This document shows, in pieces, positions 1 to 9,151 of a DNA stretch of 64,000 nt. The position numbers and the translations under genes are program-made. Each line of letters begins with the position of its first letter. Within the stretch, counting starts at the first letter, position 1. The notes below the pieces were generated by a model. It was not told where the DNA came from. It did no database searches and saw only the letters and a program-made list of their open reading frames with translations. Source of the DNA: Paracentrotus lividus (lineage: Eukaryota; Echinodermata; Echinoidea; Camarodonta; Echinidae); NCBI GenBank assembly GCA_940671915.1, contig CALNVZ010002279.1, forward strand, positions 15,681 to 79,680. Direction: 5' to 3'.

Positions 1-949
1 CAGTTTGCTCATTAAATAGAATTCACATACAGATAATACAAATAATAGATGATGTCCTTTTCGCAATGCGCATGTTATTCACTCGATGCTTTTCACCTTG
101 CATTCACTGCTGTTGCTTAACCGGGCATTCACCCGTAATCTATAAGAATAGACCAGATTATTGGGTTCTATAGTAACGAGGTATTCAATTAGCCTGTAAT
201 TAAAGAAATGGAGAACAAATAGTATTTGAAACCTACTTGTGTAATATATGCATTCTTGTCGAATGATTGATGATTATGTATCGTAAGGACTATTAAGAAA
301 TTGTAAAAGGAATCAAAAACAAACATTTGTTTGAGATATAATGTATATTATCTAATGAATTATGTTAGGAAACAATGCCGGCTAACTAAATTCTACAATA
401 AGGAGGATAAGTAATTCCGACACTTGCATCTGTGTGTAGTTTCCAGAAAAGCTAGTCAGGCCGATGCGCATCTTGACAATTGTTTAAGCGACATTTCAGC
501 TATGTGTATCAAAGTGCTGAGTCGGAACATCATATCTAATGGGATAAACTGAGGCTACCTATAACTAATTATAGTATAGAGGACTCGAATACAGTCAGAA
601 CCTCGACGGATAAACGCAGTGGTGTTAGACAGGACTACGCTTTTAAAGGTCGTACTCAGTAAAGATTGAGAGATTTGGATTCAGTTGTAGGCTAGTCCGT
701 CTTCGACGGACTAACATGACACACTAGCTTTAAAACTAGTCCGTCTTGACTGACTAGCTTTAAAGCTAGTCCGTCCACTAACGACGAGGTTCACGTAAGT
801 TTCTCAGCCTATTGGTTATGTGTTCGCCGTCAGTGAGGGCGCCATGGTTGGTTTAAGGTGCGCGCGCGACGCTAGTTTTTGTGTGCACAGCGAGGCGGTC
901 GTAATTTGTTGTAAGATTTTTCTTCAAGCAGTAGAAAACGAGTTGGACA
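1..949. other. Intergenic, no gene recognised
   Basis: I see no open exon or known family here. A cluster of short related palindromes lies at about 690-775, including CTAGCTTTAAAGCTAG at 754-769 and repeated ACTAGTCCGTC. It is followed by a short GC-rich patch at about 830-900. A first exon of the collagen-like gene may lie in this region or further left, but I could not identify it. Confidence 0.5.
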
Positions 950-1940
950 GCAAATTATAAAAAAACACCGAAATACATCAAAAGTGGCAAAAAAATGGTG
1001 CAATATGCATCTTGAATTTGGAGATGTGGTGTATCAAAATAACTAATTCAACAAACAATTAGGGAATTATTTCGCTCAGTTATTTATGCATCTTGGAAAG
1101 CTGATCAAAACGACGAATTTTGGGGTTATAAAATCATAGTTTATCATTATCTCTGTCCCTTTTGAATATTTAGTAAAAAATATGAAAATCGTTAATTAGA
1201 AGTTACTTTGAACCGATAACCGTTGTTGGTATAAGGAGGATAGTTTTTTTTGGACTTGGAGACACATCCTGGAATATCACGTTGTGAAACCCACGTAAAG
1301 AAATATTACCAAACCAAGGAATGGGACTGGAAAACTTAGCCGATAGTCGCGGCGATATAGCCTCTTACGCACGCGTGACATTTATTTTTCTGCGAGTTCT
1401 CATACAATATTAATTAATTTTTTCCCTGTTTACTGCAGACATTAACCCCACCACCGAAACATAGAACATACATTGTATTTTCGACAATCAAAATTTTAAT
1501 TTCGATGATTGATATCAACATTAAACATAAATAAACGAATTGACATAAAGAGATGAAAATGTTCATTGACGATTACAAGAATCTATGGTTTTAATATTAG
1601 TAAAAAAGAGAAGATTTTACCCGATTTCAAAGGGGCGTCCCCAAGTCAAAAAAACTATCCTCCTTAAACCAACAACGGTTTCGGTTCAGTTAACTTCTAA
1701 TTAAAATTTAATATTTTTTTCAAAATATCAAAAAGGGAAGAGATATTAAAAAATTATGATTTTATAAAGCACATATAATTTCTATATTTGGTTTAGTAAA
1801 AAAATAAATCGTCATTTTGAGCACTCTTAAAAGTGACCATAGAAACGCCAAATTGTGTGTTTAATTGGTATATTTCAAACACCAATATCCAAAGTAGAGG
1901 TGTATATTCACAACGTTGTCGCTTTTGTGTTATTTCTGTG
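950..1940. repeat. Long imperfect inverted repeat (foldback element)
   Basis: The left arm (about 1000-1275) reappears in reverse complement at about 1640-1920. The most alike stretch is CCGTTGTTGG..AAGGAGGATAG at 1220-1245 against the complement at 1655-1680. Similarity continues outward as a diverged match, including a CACCGAAAT-like segment near 965. No coding sequence is visible in the loop. This is the shape of an old non-autonomous foldback transposon. The outer ends are too diverged for me to place a target duplication. Confidence 0.6.
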
Positions 1941-2449
1941 GATTTTTTTACTATATTGTCTTCGGTGTCATTTTGTTGCATGAAAAAAACACGAACATAA
2001 ATGAACGAACCCTTCGTCGCACAAGGTGACAATAGACCGCGATGGTCACAACACAACTTGCATCTATCTACGACTTTCTATTGTGTATGGCGTGGAGAGT
2101 GAACGTTTCACTTAAGACGTGATGTGACCATGGAAATCCAAACATGTGACCACCGCACAATATGGCTGCGCACGCCAAGATCCAAGGAGGAACGTACGTG
2201 GGTTAGGTTTTCAGTGTACGTAAAACTTAATTTTACTTTTGTCTCTGACGAAGATTCTGCTAGGATCGAAAGTTCAGGCTCCTTTGGACTTCATAAAATT
2301 TAATTCATGGATAAGCCATATAAACATTAAAGGAGTTTATCCGAATGCCCATGCACATTGATCTTATCTCATGTGTGTGACTATCAAGGGTAGATAGTTT
2401 ATCAAAGGTCAATATTCATTTTCTACCAACGACGAACTATCTTTTTATT

Positions 2450-2471
2450 AATCAATCAATCAATCAATCAA
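2450..2471. repeat. (AATC)n microsatellite
   Basis: About five and a half tandem AATC units sit just upstream of the first recognised collagen-like exon. Confidence 0.85.
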
Positions 2472-2497
2472 TATTTATATTCTCTGCACTCCCATAG

Positions 2498-2669
2498 CAA
2501 GCTTACGCTGAGCTTGTTGCCAAGGATCTTGTCGAGTCTCCAAACACTAGAAATAAGAGGGACGACGACAAACCGCAATCAGCGACACCGCCAACGTCTG
2601 ATGACAAGCAGCCTCTTAAGGATCAAAGTCCAGTATCAAACGGATCATCCGCCTTGCCTAGGTTTGCAG
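2498..2669 (+). CDS. Collagen C4-like gene, upstream exon (stalk region)
   Basis: Open for 57 codons between a TAG acceptor (2495-2497) and a GTAAGG donor. It reads QAYAELVAKDLVESP, then NKRDDDKPQ and a Ser/Pro/Lys/Asp-rich stretch. NKR followed by DDD could be a basic cleavage site. It ends in phase 1, which fits the exon at 3981. Assignment to this gene rests on phase, spacing and openness, not on a recognised domain. Confidence 0.55.
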
Positions 2670-2984
2670 GTAAGGTTAAAGATTCCTGTTAGAAGATTGA
2701 TGAAGATTGATGATTGATGATGATTTTACATTGTTCTTCTCCCTTTTACAGAGTGAGTAAAAGAAATAAACGTCCCTTCATTTTAAAGTTGTCTTGTTTG
2801 AAGCATGAACATTTAATCATGGGTTTCATGATTTATCTTTAAGTTCGTAGAGTCATCTCTCGAGCATTTAATTGAAGCCTTTTTCATTTGGATCGTTGCA
2901 CACATGACTGAGTAGACCTAACAGACAACCTTTAGAAGACTGTCAAATCTGAATTATGCTAAGTGGATAAAGATTATTCTCAAT

Positions 2985-3262
2985 GTTGAAAGAATGTGTG
3001 TACAGACACACACACATACGCACACACACACACATACCCTATCTCATCCACATCAGCAACACACAAATAGGCCTACACACCCTCACTCACGCTCACGGTT
3101 TTTCTATAAAAACCCACGGTTTTTATAGGAACTACTACGTCCCAACAAGTGATAGCGATGGTGTTGGTAATCAAATCATCAATGCTTAATCAGAAAAGGG
3201 GAAATTTTATTATGAATTTTTCACTGTCTTTGTGGGTTCGTGTGTAATGCGTTGGTGTAAGG

Positions 3263-3308
<46 letters not shown>

Positions 3309-3420
3309 TATGTGTGGAGTGTATGTGTCTGCATGTGGTGAGGGCGTGGGTGTATATGTGGTTTGTGTGTATCAGTGAGTGTAGGTGTGTGTCTTTGTGC
3401 GTGTAATCAATCCTCAATAT
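2985..3420. repeat. CA and GT microsatellite tracts
   Basis: CA-rich runs at about 3005-3080 and a pure (GT)n run at about 3266-3302, followed by imperfect GT-rich sequence to 3410, all within the first intron. The open frames here encode only Thr/His or Val/Cys low-complexity strings. Confidence 0.85.
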
Positions 3421-3980
3421 GTTTATTCTTCACCCAGCCACTTGGGGAAATTGAGATTTGATATCTTCAGAAGATTGTCTGTTATTCAGTCATGCGTGCA
3501 AAGTTAAGATCCAAACGAAAAGGCTACCAACAAATGTCCATGAATCTGCCAAAACATATCAAACCTTTCACAACACAAATTCAAAATGATGGGACTTTTT
3601 TTCTTCTTTCACACTCTGTGGTGTGAACATGTGATTCACAATGTTAAAGTTCTCGAATTTAATAGTTGAAAGATTGTTCACGCTCTTTTCACACGGTAAT
3701 ATTTCGAGTCCCATTGCCCCTACATTGAATCTTTTTACAAGTTTTCATGTATTTTTCCCTTTTCTTGAATCAAGTGAGTTCTATAACGGAATGCCTTATG
3801 ATATACCTAACTGTGGATTCTGCACTGCAAATCTCAATCACTTCAGGAGGAACAATCCCTGCGACGTATATACTGCAAGCGAATTGATTGACATTTCAAC
3901 TGTACATCTTCCATATATAACATATTTCTTAATAAAAACGGTGCTAGACAACACTTGATATTCTCACAATTTGCTCTTAG

Positions 3981-4085
3981 TTCAAGACCAACCCGATGGC
4001 CCAACCTGCCCTCAACAATCTGGTGTAGTTTATATTCGATGGGGGAGCAAGGTGTGCCCGGAGGAAGCAGAACTAATCTATAAAG
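3981..4085 (+). CDS. Collagen C4-like gene, exon with YIRWG motif
   Basis: Acceptor TTGCTCTTAG at 3971-3980; donor GTCAGA follows 4085. It encodes QDQPDGPTCPQQSGVVYIRW, then GSKVCPEEAELIYK with a split Gly codon. The YIRWG..CP..A.LIYKG pattern opens the conserved domain of short-chain collagen C4-like proteins. This exon carries no visible damage. Confidence 0.8.
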
Positions 4086-4131
4086 GTCAGAATAATGTCA
4101 TGTATATGAATTATACTAACTGTGTTAGTTA

Positions 4132-4995
4132 TATGCTTTTCAGACTATAGTTAAAATCCTTAACCCCAGGAAATAGGTAGGGCTAAGGGGGGGGGGCTTA
4201 GTACCACCTATTTCCTGGGGTTAAGCTTAGCACGCTTCGGTTTCAGACTCAATGAAAATGTCATGAATATGCATAATTATTCGTAAACTTGATAACACAA
4301 GTAAAGAGAAAAACAATGAATAACATAAGGAAAAAGAGAAAAAATAATGAATAACATTAGGAAAAAGGGAAAAACAATGAATAACATTAGGAAAAAGAGA
4401 AAAACAATGAATTACATAAGGAAAAAGAGAAAAACAACGAATAACAAAGAAAAAGATAAAAACAATGACATGAGGAAAAAGAGAAAAACAATGAATAACA
4501 TAATAAAAGAGAGATAAAACAATGAATAACATTAGGAAAGAGAGATAAAATAATGAATAAGATAAGGAAAGATAGAAAAACAATGAATAACATAAGGAAA
4601 GAGAGATAATATAATGAATAACATAAGGAAAAGAGAAAAAAACAAGGAATAGCATAAGGAAAAAAAAATCAGGGAATAACTAACACAAGCAAAAAGAGAA
4701 AAACAATGAATAACAAAAGGAAAGATAGAAAATATAGAATAACATGAGGAGAGAGAGAAAAAACAATGAAGACATAAAGAAAGAGAATGGAAATCATTCA
4801 ATATTCCATGATTCCAGTTAATAGTCTGCGCGGTTAAGGAATACCCATGTGAAAAGCATTGAATTTCTAACCTCGGCTAAGCAATAGTATGGGGGTAGAA
4901 AACAGTTCTGAAGCAAAAAAAGAATAGTAGGGGTTAAAGGATATGTATGGGTTAAGGATAGTACGGAGGTTAGAAATAGCAGTCTGAAAAGGGTA
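4132..4995 (-). mobile_element. Harbinger-type MITE with 30-bp minisatellite (copy A)
   Basis: The ends are TATGCTTTTCAGACT (4132) and AGTCTGAAAAGGGTA (4995), inverted copies of each other. TTA lies directly outside each end (4129-4131 and 4996-4998), the 3-bp duplication typical of PIF/Harbinger. Inside are a hairpin (CTTAACCCCAGGAAATAGGT and its complement, about 4160-4225) and about 16 units of a roughly 30-bp tandem repeat (AATGAATAACATAAGGAAAA-like, 4290-4790). It lies in a collagen-gene intron, in inverted orientation to copy B at 9329-11174. It has no coding capacity. Confidence 0.85.
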
Positions 4996-5420
4996 TTAGA
5001 GTAGTAAAGTTCTCCACCTTACAACAGTAGATATTCAATGGTAGTATTCTCCAGGGAACTAAGCTAGGCCCTTATATCTTTCTTTTTCTCGCTAAAAAAA
5101 AGCAACGAGTTCTATGTTTAACACACTGAAGATTGCTTGATAAATTCAGTACAGCCTTTAAGAATAATTACTTGACCAACATTTGTGCATATTCGGGTGT
5201 GTTTGTGTGGTATGAGAGGCGTGTGTATGTGGTGTATTATGTGGTTTGTATGTTGTGTGTGTGTGGGTGTGTGGTTTTGTGTATAGCTCTTCAATTTTAA
5301 CCACAGCAAAACCGTTGGAAGTAATTTCGATACGTCATAGGCATTTATGAGGAAGATAAAAAACATTTCAAAATATTATGTTGGTTTTCATTATCTTTGT
5401 TTATTGTTGCCATATCATAG
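4996..5420 (+). other. Remainder of collagen-gene intron, GT-rich
   Basis: Unique AT-rich sequence, then an imperfect GT tract at 5195-5280. The acceptor ATATCATAG is at 5412-5420. No coding sequence is seen. Confidence 0.5.
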
Positions 5421-5914
5421 GTTACTGTTGGAGGTGCGCACTGACTCACGATGCAGCGGTTCCAATTATACTCTGTATGCCAGATGTTACCTACTATGAT
5501 GAAAGACATCCCCAATACTTACCGAGCCCTGCTTTAATTTCATCTATATTACCAAACCAGAGGCCCCCTCACGTCGCGAATCCCAAAACTTGACCCACGC
5601 CCCAGACGTGTGCAGTCTGTAAGGCGCCCCTCTGCTCGAAAAACCACAAACTCATGATTCCTGGACGCAATGTGTGTCCTGACGACGATTGGCGTTTGGA
5701 GTATGCTGGTTACCTAATGGCAGAGCGGTACACACACAAAAGAACCGAGTTCGTGTGTGTAGACAGAGGAATGGATTATGAACCAGGCACACAAGGAAGC
5801 CAGAACGGTGCCTGTTTCTACATGGTCGAAGCGAGGTGTCAGGCCGGTGGGGGTTTACATTGTGGACCATATGTCAATGGTTATGAACTTACTTGCGCCG
5901 TTTGTACCATTTGA
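5421..5914 (+). pseudogene. Collagen C4-like gene, terminal exon with frame hops and a stop
   Basis: In the main frame it reads CMPDVTYYDERHPQYLPSPA, a TGA at 5591-5593, then TCAVCKAP (5606-5629) and an intact C-terminal block from LMIPGRNVCP (5651) to ELTCAVCTI, stop at 5912. Family-like segments appear in other frames: VGGAH near 5427, SGSNY near 5457, LTHAPDV near 5588 and ARKTT near 5635. Each is followed by a return to the main frame. Paired one-base indels would explain this. Confidence 0.75.
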
Positions 5915-5977
5915 ACGAGATAATCTCTTTTTATCGTTTTTTATACACTGTGCGTCATGATAAATTAGATCTTCATT

Positions 5978-5983
5978 AATAAA
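5978..5983 (+). promoter_or_regulatory. Polyadenylation signal AATAAA (collagen-like gene)
   Basis: AATAAA lies 64 bases after the stop codon of the terminal collagen-like exon, a normal spacing for a short 3' untranslated region. Confidence 0.55.
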
Positions 5984-7379
5984 ATTAGTTAACATAATCC
6001 AAAATTTACTTGGTCGACTGGAGTATACAACAACCTGAAGTTAAGGTATTTGCAACAAAAAATAAAAAATAAAATAAGAAATGCAATAAATTAAAAATAC
6101 TTCTGGCGAATGCTTAATAAAGAAAAAAATTACAGTATACAACGCCACTTAAAATAGCAGCTTTTGCTGAGTACTTAGTATTTGAACACTAATCTGAAAA
6201 TACTTTTTTTGAAGCTTTATTTGTAACATAAGTCTTTAAATCATCCTTTGATTTTTATTTTTATTATATTAAAAGCAATATTAAAAGTAAAGATAGTTAA
6301 TTCAAATAGACGGCCTAAGAACGCATAAAATAGATCTTATCAGCAAACATTTGAAAACATATCTGTTTAATCCATTTAAGATTGAATGACGAATGAGATA
6401 TAGATGTTGTTATGTTATTGTGTTCTTTTCGAAAAAAAAAATACATTAGGTATGAGAGGATACGTGATGCCAGTCTCCAAAATCGTAAAGCATAAAAACG
6501 CTTGGTGTGGAATTCACCGGGGCGCGCGCATAGAAAATGTTATCTTTGAATCTTTTTGTGGAATTTCCGTTTTCTCGTTGAATTTTAAGTAATGTTCCGC
6601 CGACTCAGTGAAGGATCATGCTTAAGGTGAGGAAAATCTACTTGGGAACAAATGACCTAAAAACAATATACTCCAGGAAAATTTGTCCATGCGGGCGAAT
6701 TCCGCGGACAGAAGTGTTCCGCTCAGACACTGTCATCACAGATTTAGACAAATTTGCATGTATTGGCTTATGCGCAGTGCATTTTGGAAACTTTAAATAT
6801 TAGTGAACATCTACGAATGAATATTAGCAAGAATTAAGTTCGTAGATTTAAAAATAGTAGGATTGCCGTATAATCTGATAATGTTTTTGACTAAAAGTGG
6901 ATTTTGTTGTTGTTGTTGTTGTTGTTGTTGTTTTGTATCTTTCATCATATCAACTCATTTTCCTCGTCTGGTAAAATAAAAGTGTGATATATAGGTGGGT
7001 AACTCAGAACTTGAGCTGGGAATGAAAAAAAAAAAAACCATACATGTAGTTCGATCCATGGCAACTTGATATTCGTGAGTAGATGTATTTGTTGTGTTAT
7101 AATGTATTCAGAAAATGATATGAAGACTTTTTTATTATATATATCAAGAATCATATGGACCGAAGATATAAACACCGTATGCCTTAATTAATTTTGTAGG
7201 CCTAAAGTATAGTTCTTTTTTCATGAGAGAAAGAAAAGGTGTGAGGGTGAGAGAGAGAGAGATTGAGAGACAGTGAGGGAATAAAAGAAAAAAAAAAGTA
7301 ACAGAACATGGACGTACGCCCTGTACATCCTCTAGCGACACGTATGTCGAAGCGACTCAAAATGTCACACTGACGCATT
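5984..7379. other. Intergenic, no gene recognised
   Basis: AT-rich sequence with a (GTT)n run at about 6906-6932 and a GAGA-rich tract near 7246-7272. The short open frames at 6404-6592 and 6618-6803 show no family likeness, splice context or codon pattern that I can support as coding. Confidence 0.45.
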
Positions 7380-7527
7380 GGCCCGAATTCACAAACGTGG
7401 TTTAGTTAGTCCATGGTCTAAATCAGGTGGTTTGTGAATACCAAAATTTAGACCATGGTCTAAATTCGTGGTTTAAACAATTGATTTAGACCATGGACTA
7501 ACTAAACCACGTTTGTGAATTCGGGCC
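7380..7527. mobile_element. 148-bp palindromic MITE, ATT flanks
   Basis: GGCCCGAATTCACAAACGTG at the left is mirrored by its complement at the right. The arms are over 40 bp and nearly perfect through AGTCCATGGTCTAAATCA. ATT occurs directly outside both ends (7377-7379 and 7528-7530), consistent with a 3-bp target duplication. It abuts the LINE tail that starts at 7531. Confidence 0.8.
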
Positions 7528-7530
7528 ATT

Positions 7531-7797
7531 AAGTCACACGATCTAACAGCAACTCCGGACACAATGCGTTCATGATTGCTGGACCTAGGCTGTGGAACGA
7601 ACTACCACGATTTGTTCGCTTGTCCCCTTCACGGGATGTGTTCAAGAAGAACTTGAAGACTGTATTATTTAATAAATGTTTATGATATTCATTTACATGT
7701 ATATTGAACAGTGTAAAGCGCTGTGAAACTCACTATGAGTAATTGAGAGCGCTATATAAATGTTTATATCCTATCCTATCCTATCCTATTATTTACG
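7531..7797 (+). mobile_element. 3' end of a CR1/L2-like LINE with (TATCC)n tail
   Basis: Codons at about 7562-7684 read NAFMIAGPRLWNELPRFVRL, then SPSRDVFKKNLKTVLFNKCL and a stop. This is the conserved C-terminus of reverse-transcriptase ORFs of CR1/L2-type non-LTR elements (A/GPRLWN.LP...FKK.LKT.LF). A short 3' region with GAGCGCTATATAAATG follows and ends in TATCC repeats at 7770-7793, the usual microsatellite-like tail. The element is 5'-truncated. Confidence 0.8.
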
Positions 7798-8600
7798 TCT
7801 GGGACCAACCTGTGACGTCACCATCTGAAAGACGTGACTTGGTTTCGAACCTCGGTCTGATCCGTATCAGTTTGTAGGCCGATTTTCGTTTTCCACAATG
7901 TAAACTGTTCAAATAATGTCAGCTATTTTCTCAAAAAAAGGCCCACAAACGAAAACAGATGACGACTTCAACATGTTGGTCCCTGACGTAAATAACGCGT
8001 TTTTGTGACCAGATTGTGATATGATGTGCGTCGTGCGACATTACCGGTCGTAACAGGTCCCACGGGGTTGAGAAAGTTGAATAGGATAGGGGAGCGGTAT
8101 ATATTGGCAAGTAGATCATTGTTATTATTTTTATAATTATTATTTATTTTGGTGTCACCTCTGCCATGGAAGGCGAAAAGCGAACTGAATCACTGCAACC
8201 CGCAGGTCTCTCCTCCCAATATAACTGATTGGGGGTATGCAGGTGGACCACTACACCGGGGTTTCCCCCTACTCTTATACTACAATATTAATGTGACGGC
8301 TAGGAGAGCAATCTCGCAGAGTTTAACAGAGATAATGTATCTCCAACCCAGTGTCGGATCCAGGCAGGAGCGCAAGGGACTACCCTCCCACATCAAAATG
8401 TTAACATGTTAAAATTAGAAAAATGTCGGTAGCGCCCCCTATTTTAAAATCCTATTTCCGCTACTGCCCGACCCTAACATAGTATCCTATCGCAACCCAA
8501 AGGCTACCCCTGTATCTTGGACGAAATGAAGTCCGGAGCAAGACGCCGGATCAGTTGTTGGTTTCCTCAGGGATACATTGACGATTCTTGCTTTCTGTAA
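7798..8600. repeat. Diverged interspersed repeats (SINE-like and LINE 3' debris)
   Basis: GATCCGTATCAGTTTGTAGGC at 7859-7879 with an adjacent GTTTCGAACC box resembles 49641-49681, suggesting a tRNA-like short repeat in both places. The block at 8139-8300 (GGTTTCCCCCTACTCTTATAC near 8260) looks like a high-copy interspersed repeat, from memory of similar sequences in marine invertebrates. No coding region is supported. Confidence 0.35.
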
Positions 8601-9093
8601 CCTAGATCATATGGGACGAAATTCTAACAGCTAAGAGCAGCGATCATCGTTGTTGACCCGCCATTGAAGTGAAGTTGAAAACAGAACAATTTTCATAAAA
8701 TCTAGAGATTGAATTTTTGTATGATCATTGTAGGACTTCGGGAAATTTGCTGGGGGAGATCAAATTTCTTACTAGGCCTGTACCATTCACAACACAGCTT
8801 ATTGTAATATGATTCTGTTCATGTAAAAGCATGTATCGCTTTTCATGTCACGTGGTTTCGATTAACCGTACGTCATTAAAATGTTTGACCAATGGCTGCA
8901 TCGTAAAAGTCTCAATACAATCATGTTGGCGGTATCATATACGTGACGTAATATGACGAGTGAGTAAGTTACCTTCAGATGATTTTCTTCATATCATAGC
9001 TTCAACAAATATAGTAGATTTTCTTCAATTTATTCGCAGTAGTCATTTTTCGTTCGTCGTTTGTGTCGCTTTGTTCTTCACTGGACGCTAAAG

Positions 9094-9151
9094 ATGGAAT
9101 CTTTCTACAATGCCGTAGTGGTAATCGTTTTGATGGCAATTATTAGCATAG
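9094..9151 (+). CDS. Lipase gene 1, exon 1 (signal peptide)
   Basis: Encodes MESFYNAVVVIVLMAIISI plus one base, with donor GTGAGT. The 58-bp, phase-1 architecture is identical to the lone exon at 51077-51134. The ATG has an AAAGATGG context. Upstream at 8944-8951 a TGACGTAA could be a CREB/ATF-type site; there is no clear TATA box. Confidence 0.85.

Larger units (their letters stand above)
2498..5914 (+). pseudogene. Short-chain collagen C4-like gene, damaged
   Basis: Three exons are recognised: 2498-2669, 3981-4085 and 5421-5914. Splice phases agree throughout (phase 1 at both junctions). The C-terminal domain matches short-chain collagen C4-like secreted proteins: VVYIRWG..VCP..AELIYKG in exon 2, then CMPD, TCAVCKAP, LMIPGRNVCP, LEYAGYLMA, FVCVD and PYVNGYELTCAVC in exon 3. 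I see no Gly-X-Y collagen repeat in these exons. Exon 3 has a TGA at 5591-5593 and several places where the family sequence continues in a neighbouring frame and then returns. The gene is therefore a pseudogene or carries assembly indels. A signal-peptide exon must lie upstream of 2498 and was not found. An AATAAA follows at 5978. Confidence 0.75.

Noticed and set aside
3190..3417. His/Thr-rich ORF
   Set aside because: Produced by the GT microsatellite on the opposite strand.
3641..3958. 105-codon ORF before the collagen-like exon
   Set aside because: No recognised family; it ends before the acceptor at 3980 and is out of keeping with the splice phase of the gene.
4227..4801. Minus-strand hydrophobic ORFs of 68-142 codons
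   Set aside because: Same minisatellite in MITE copy A, low-complexity repeats of CYSLFFSLF type.
6404..6803. Two small ORFs (62 and 61 codons)
   Set aside because: No family resemblance, no splice or promoter context, typical chance length in this composition.
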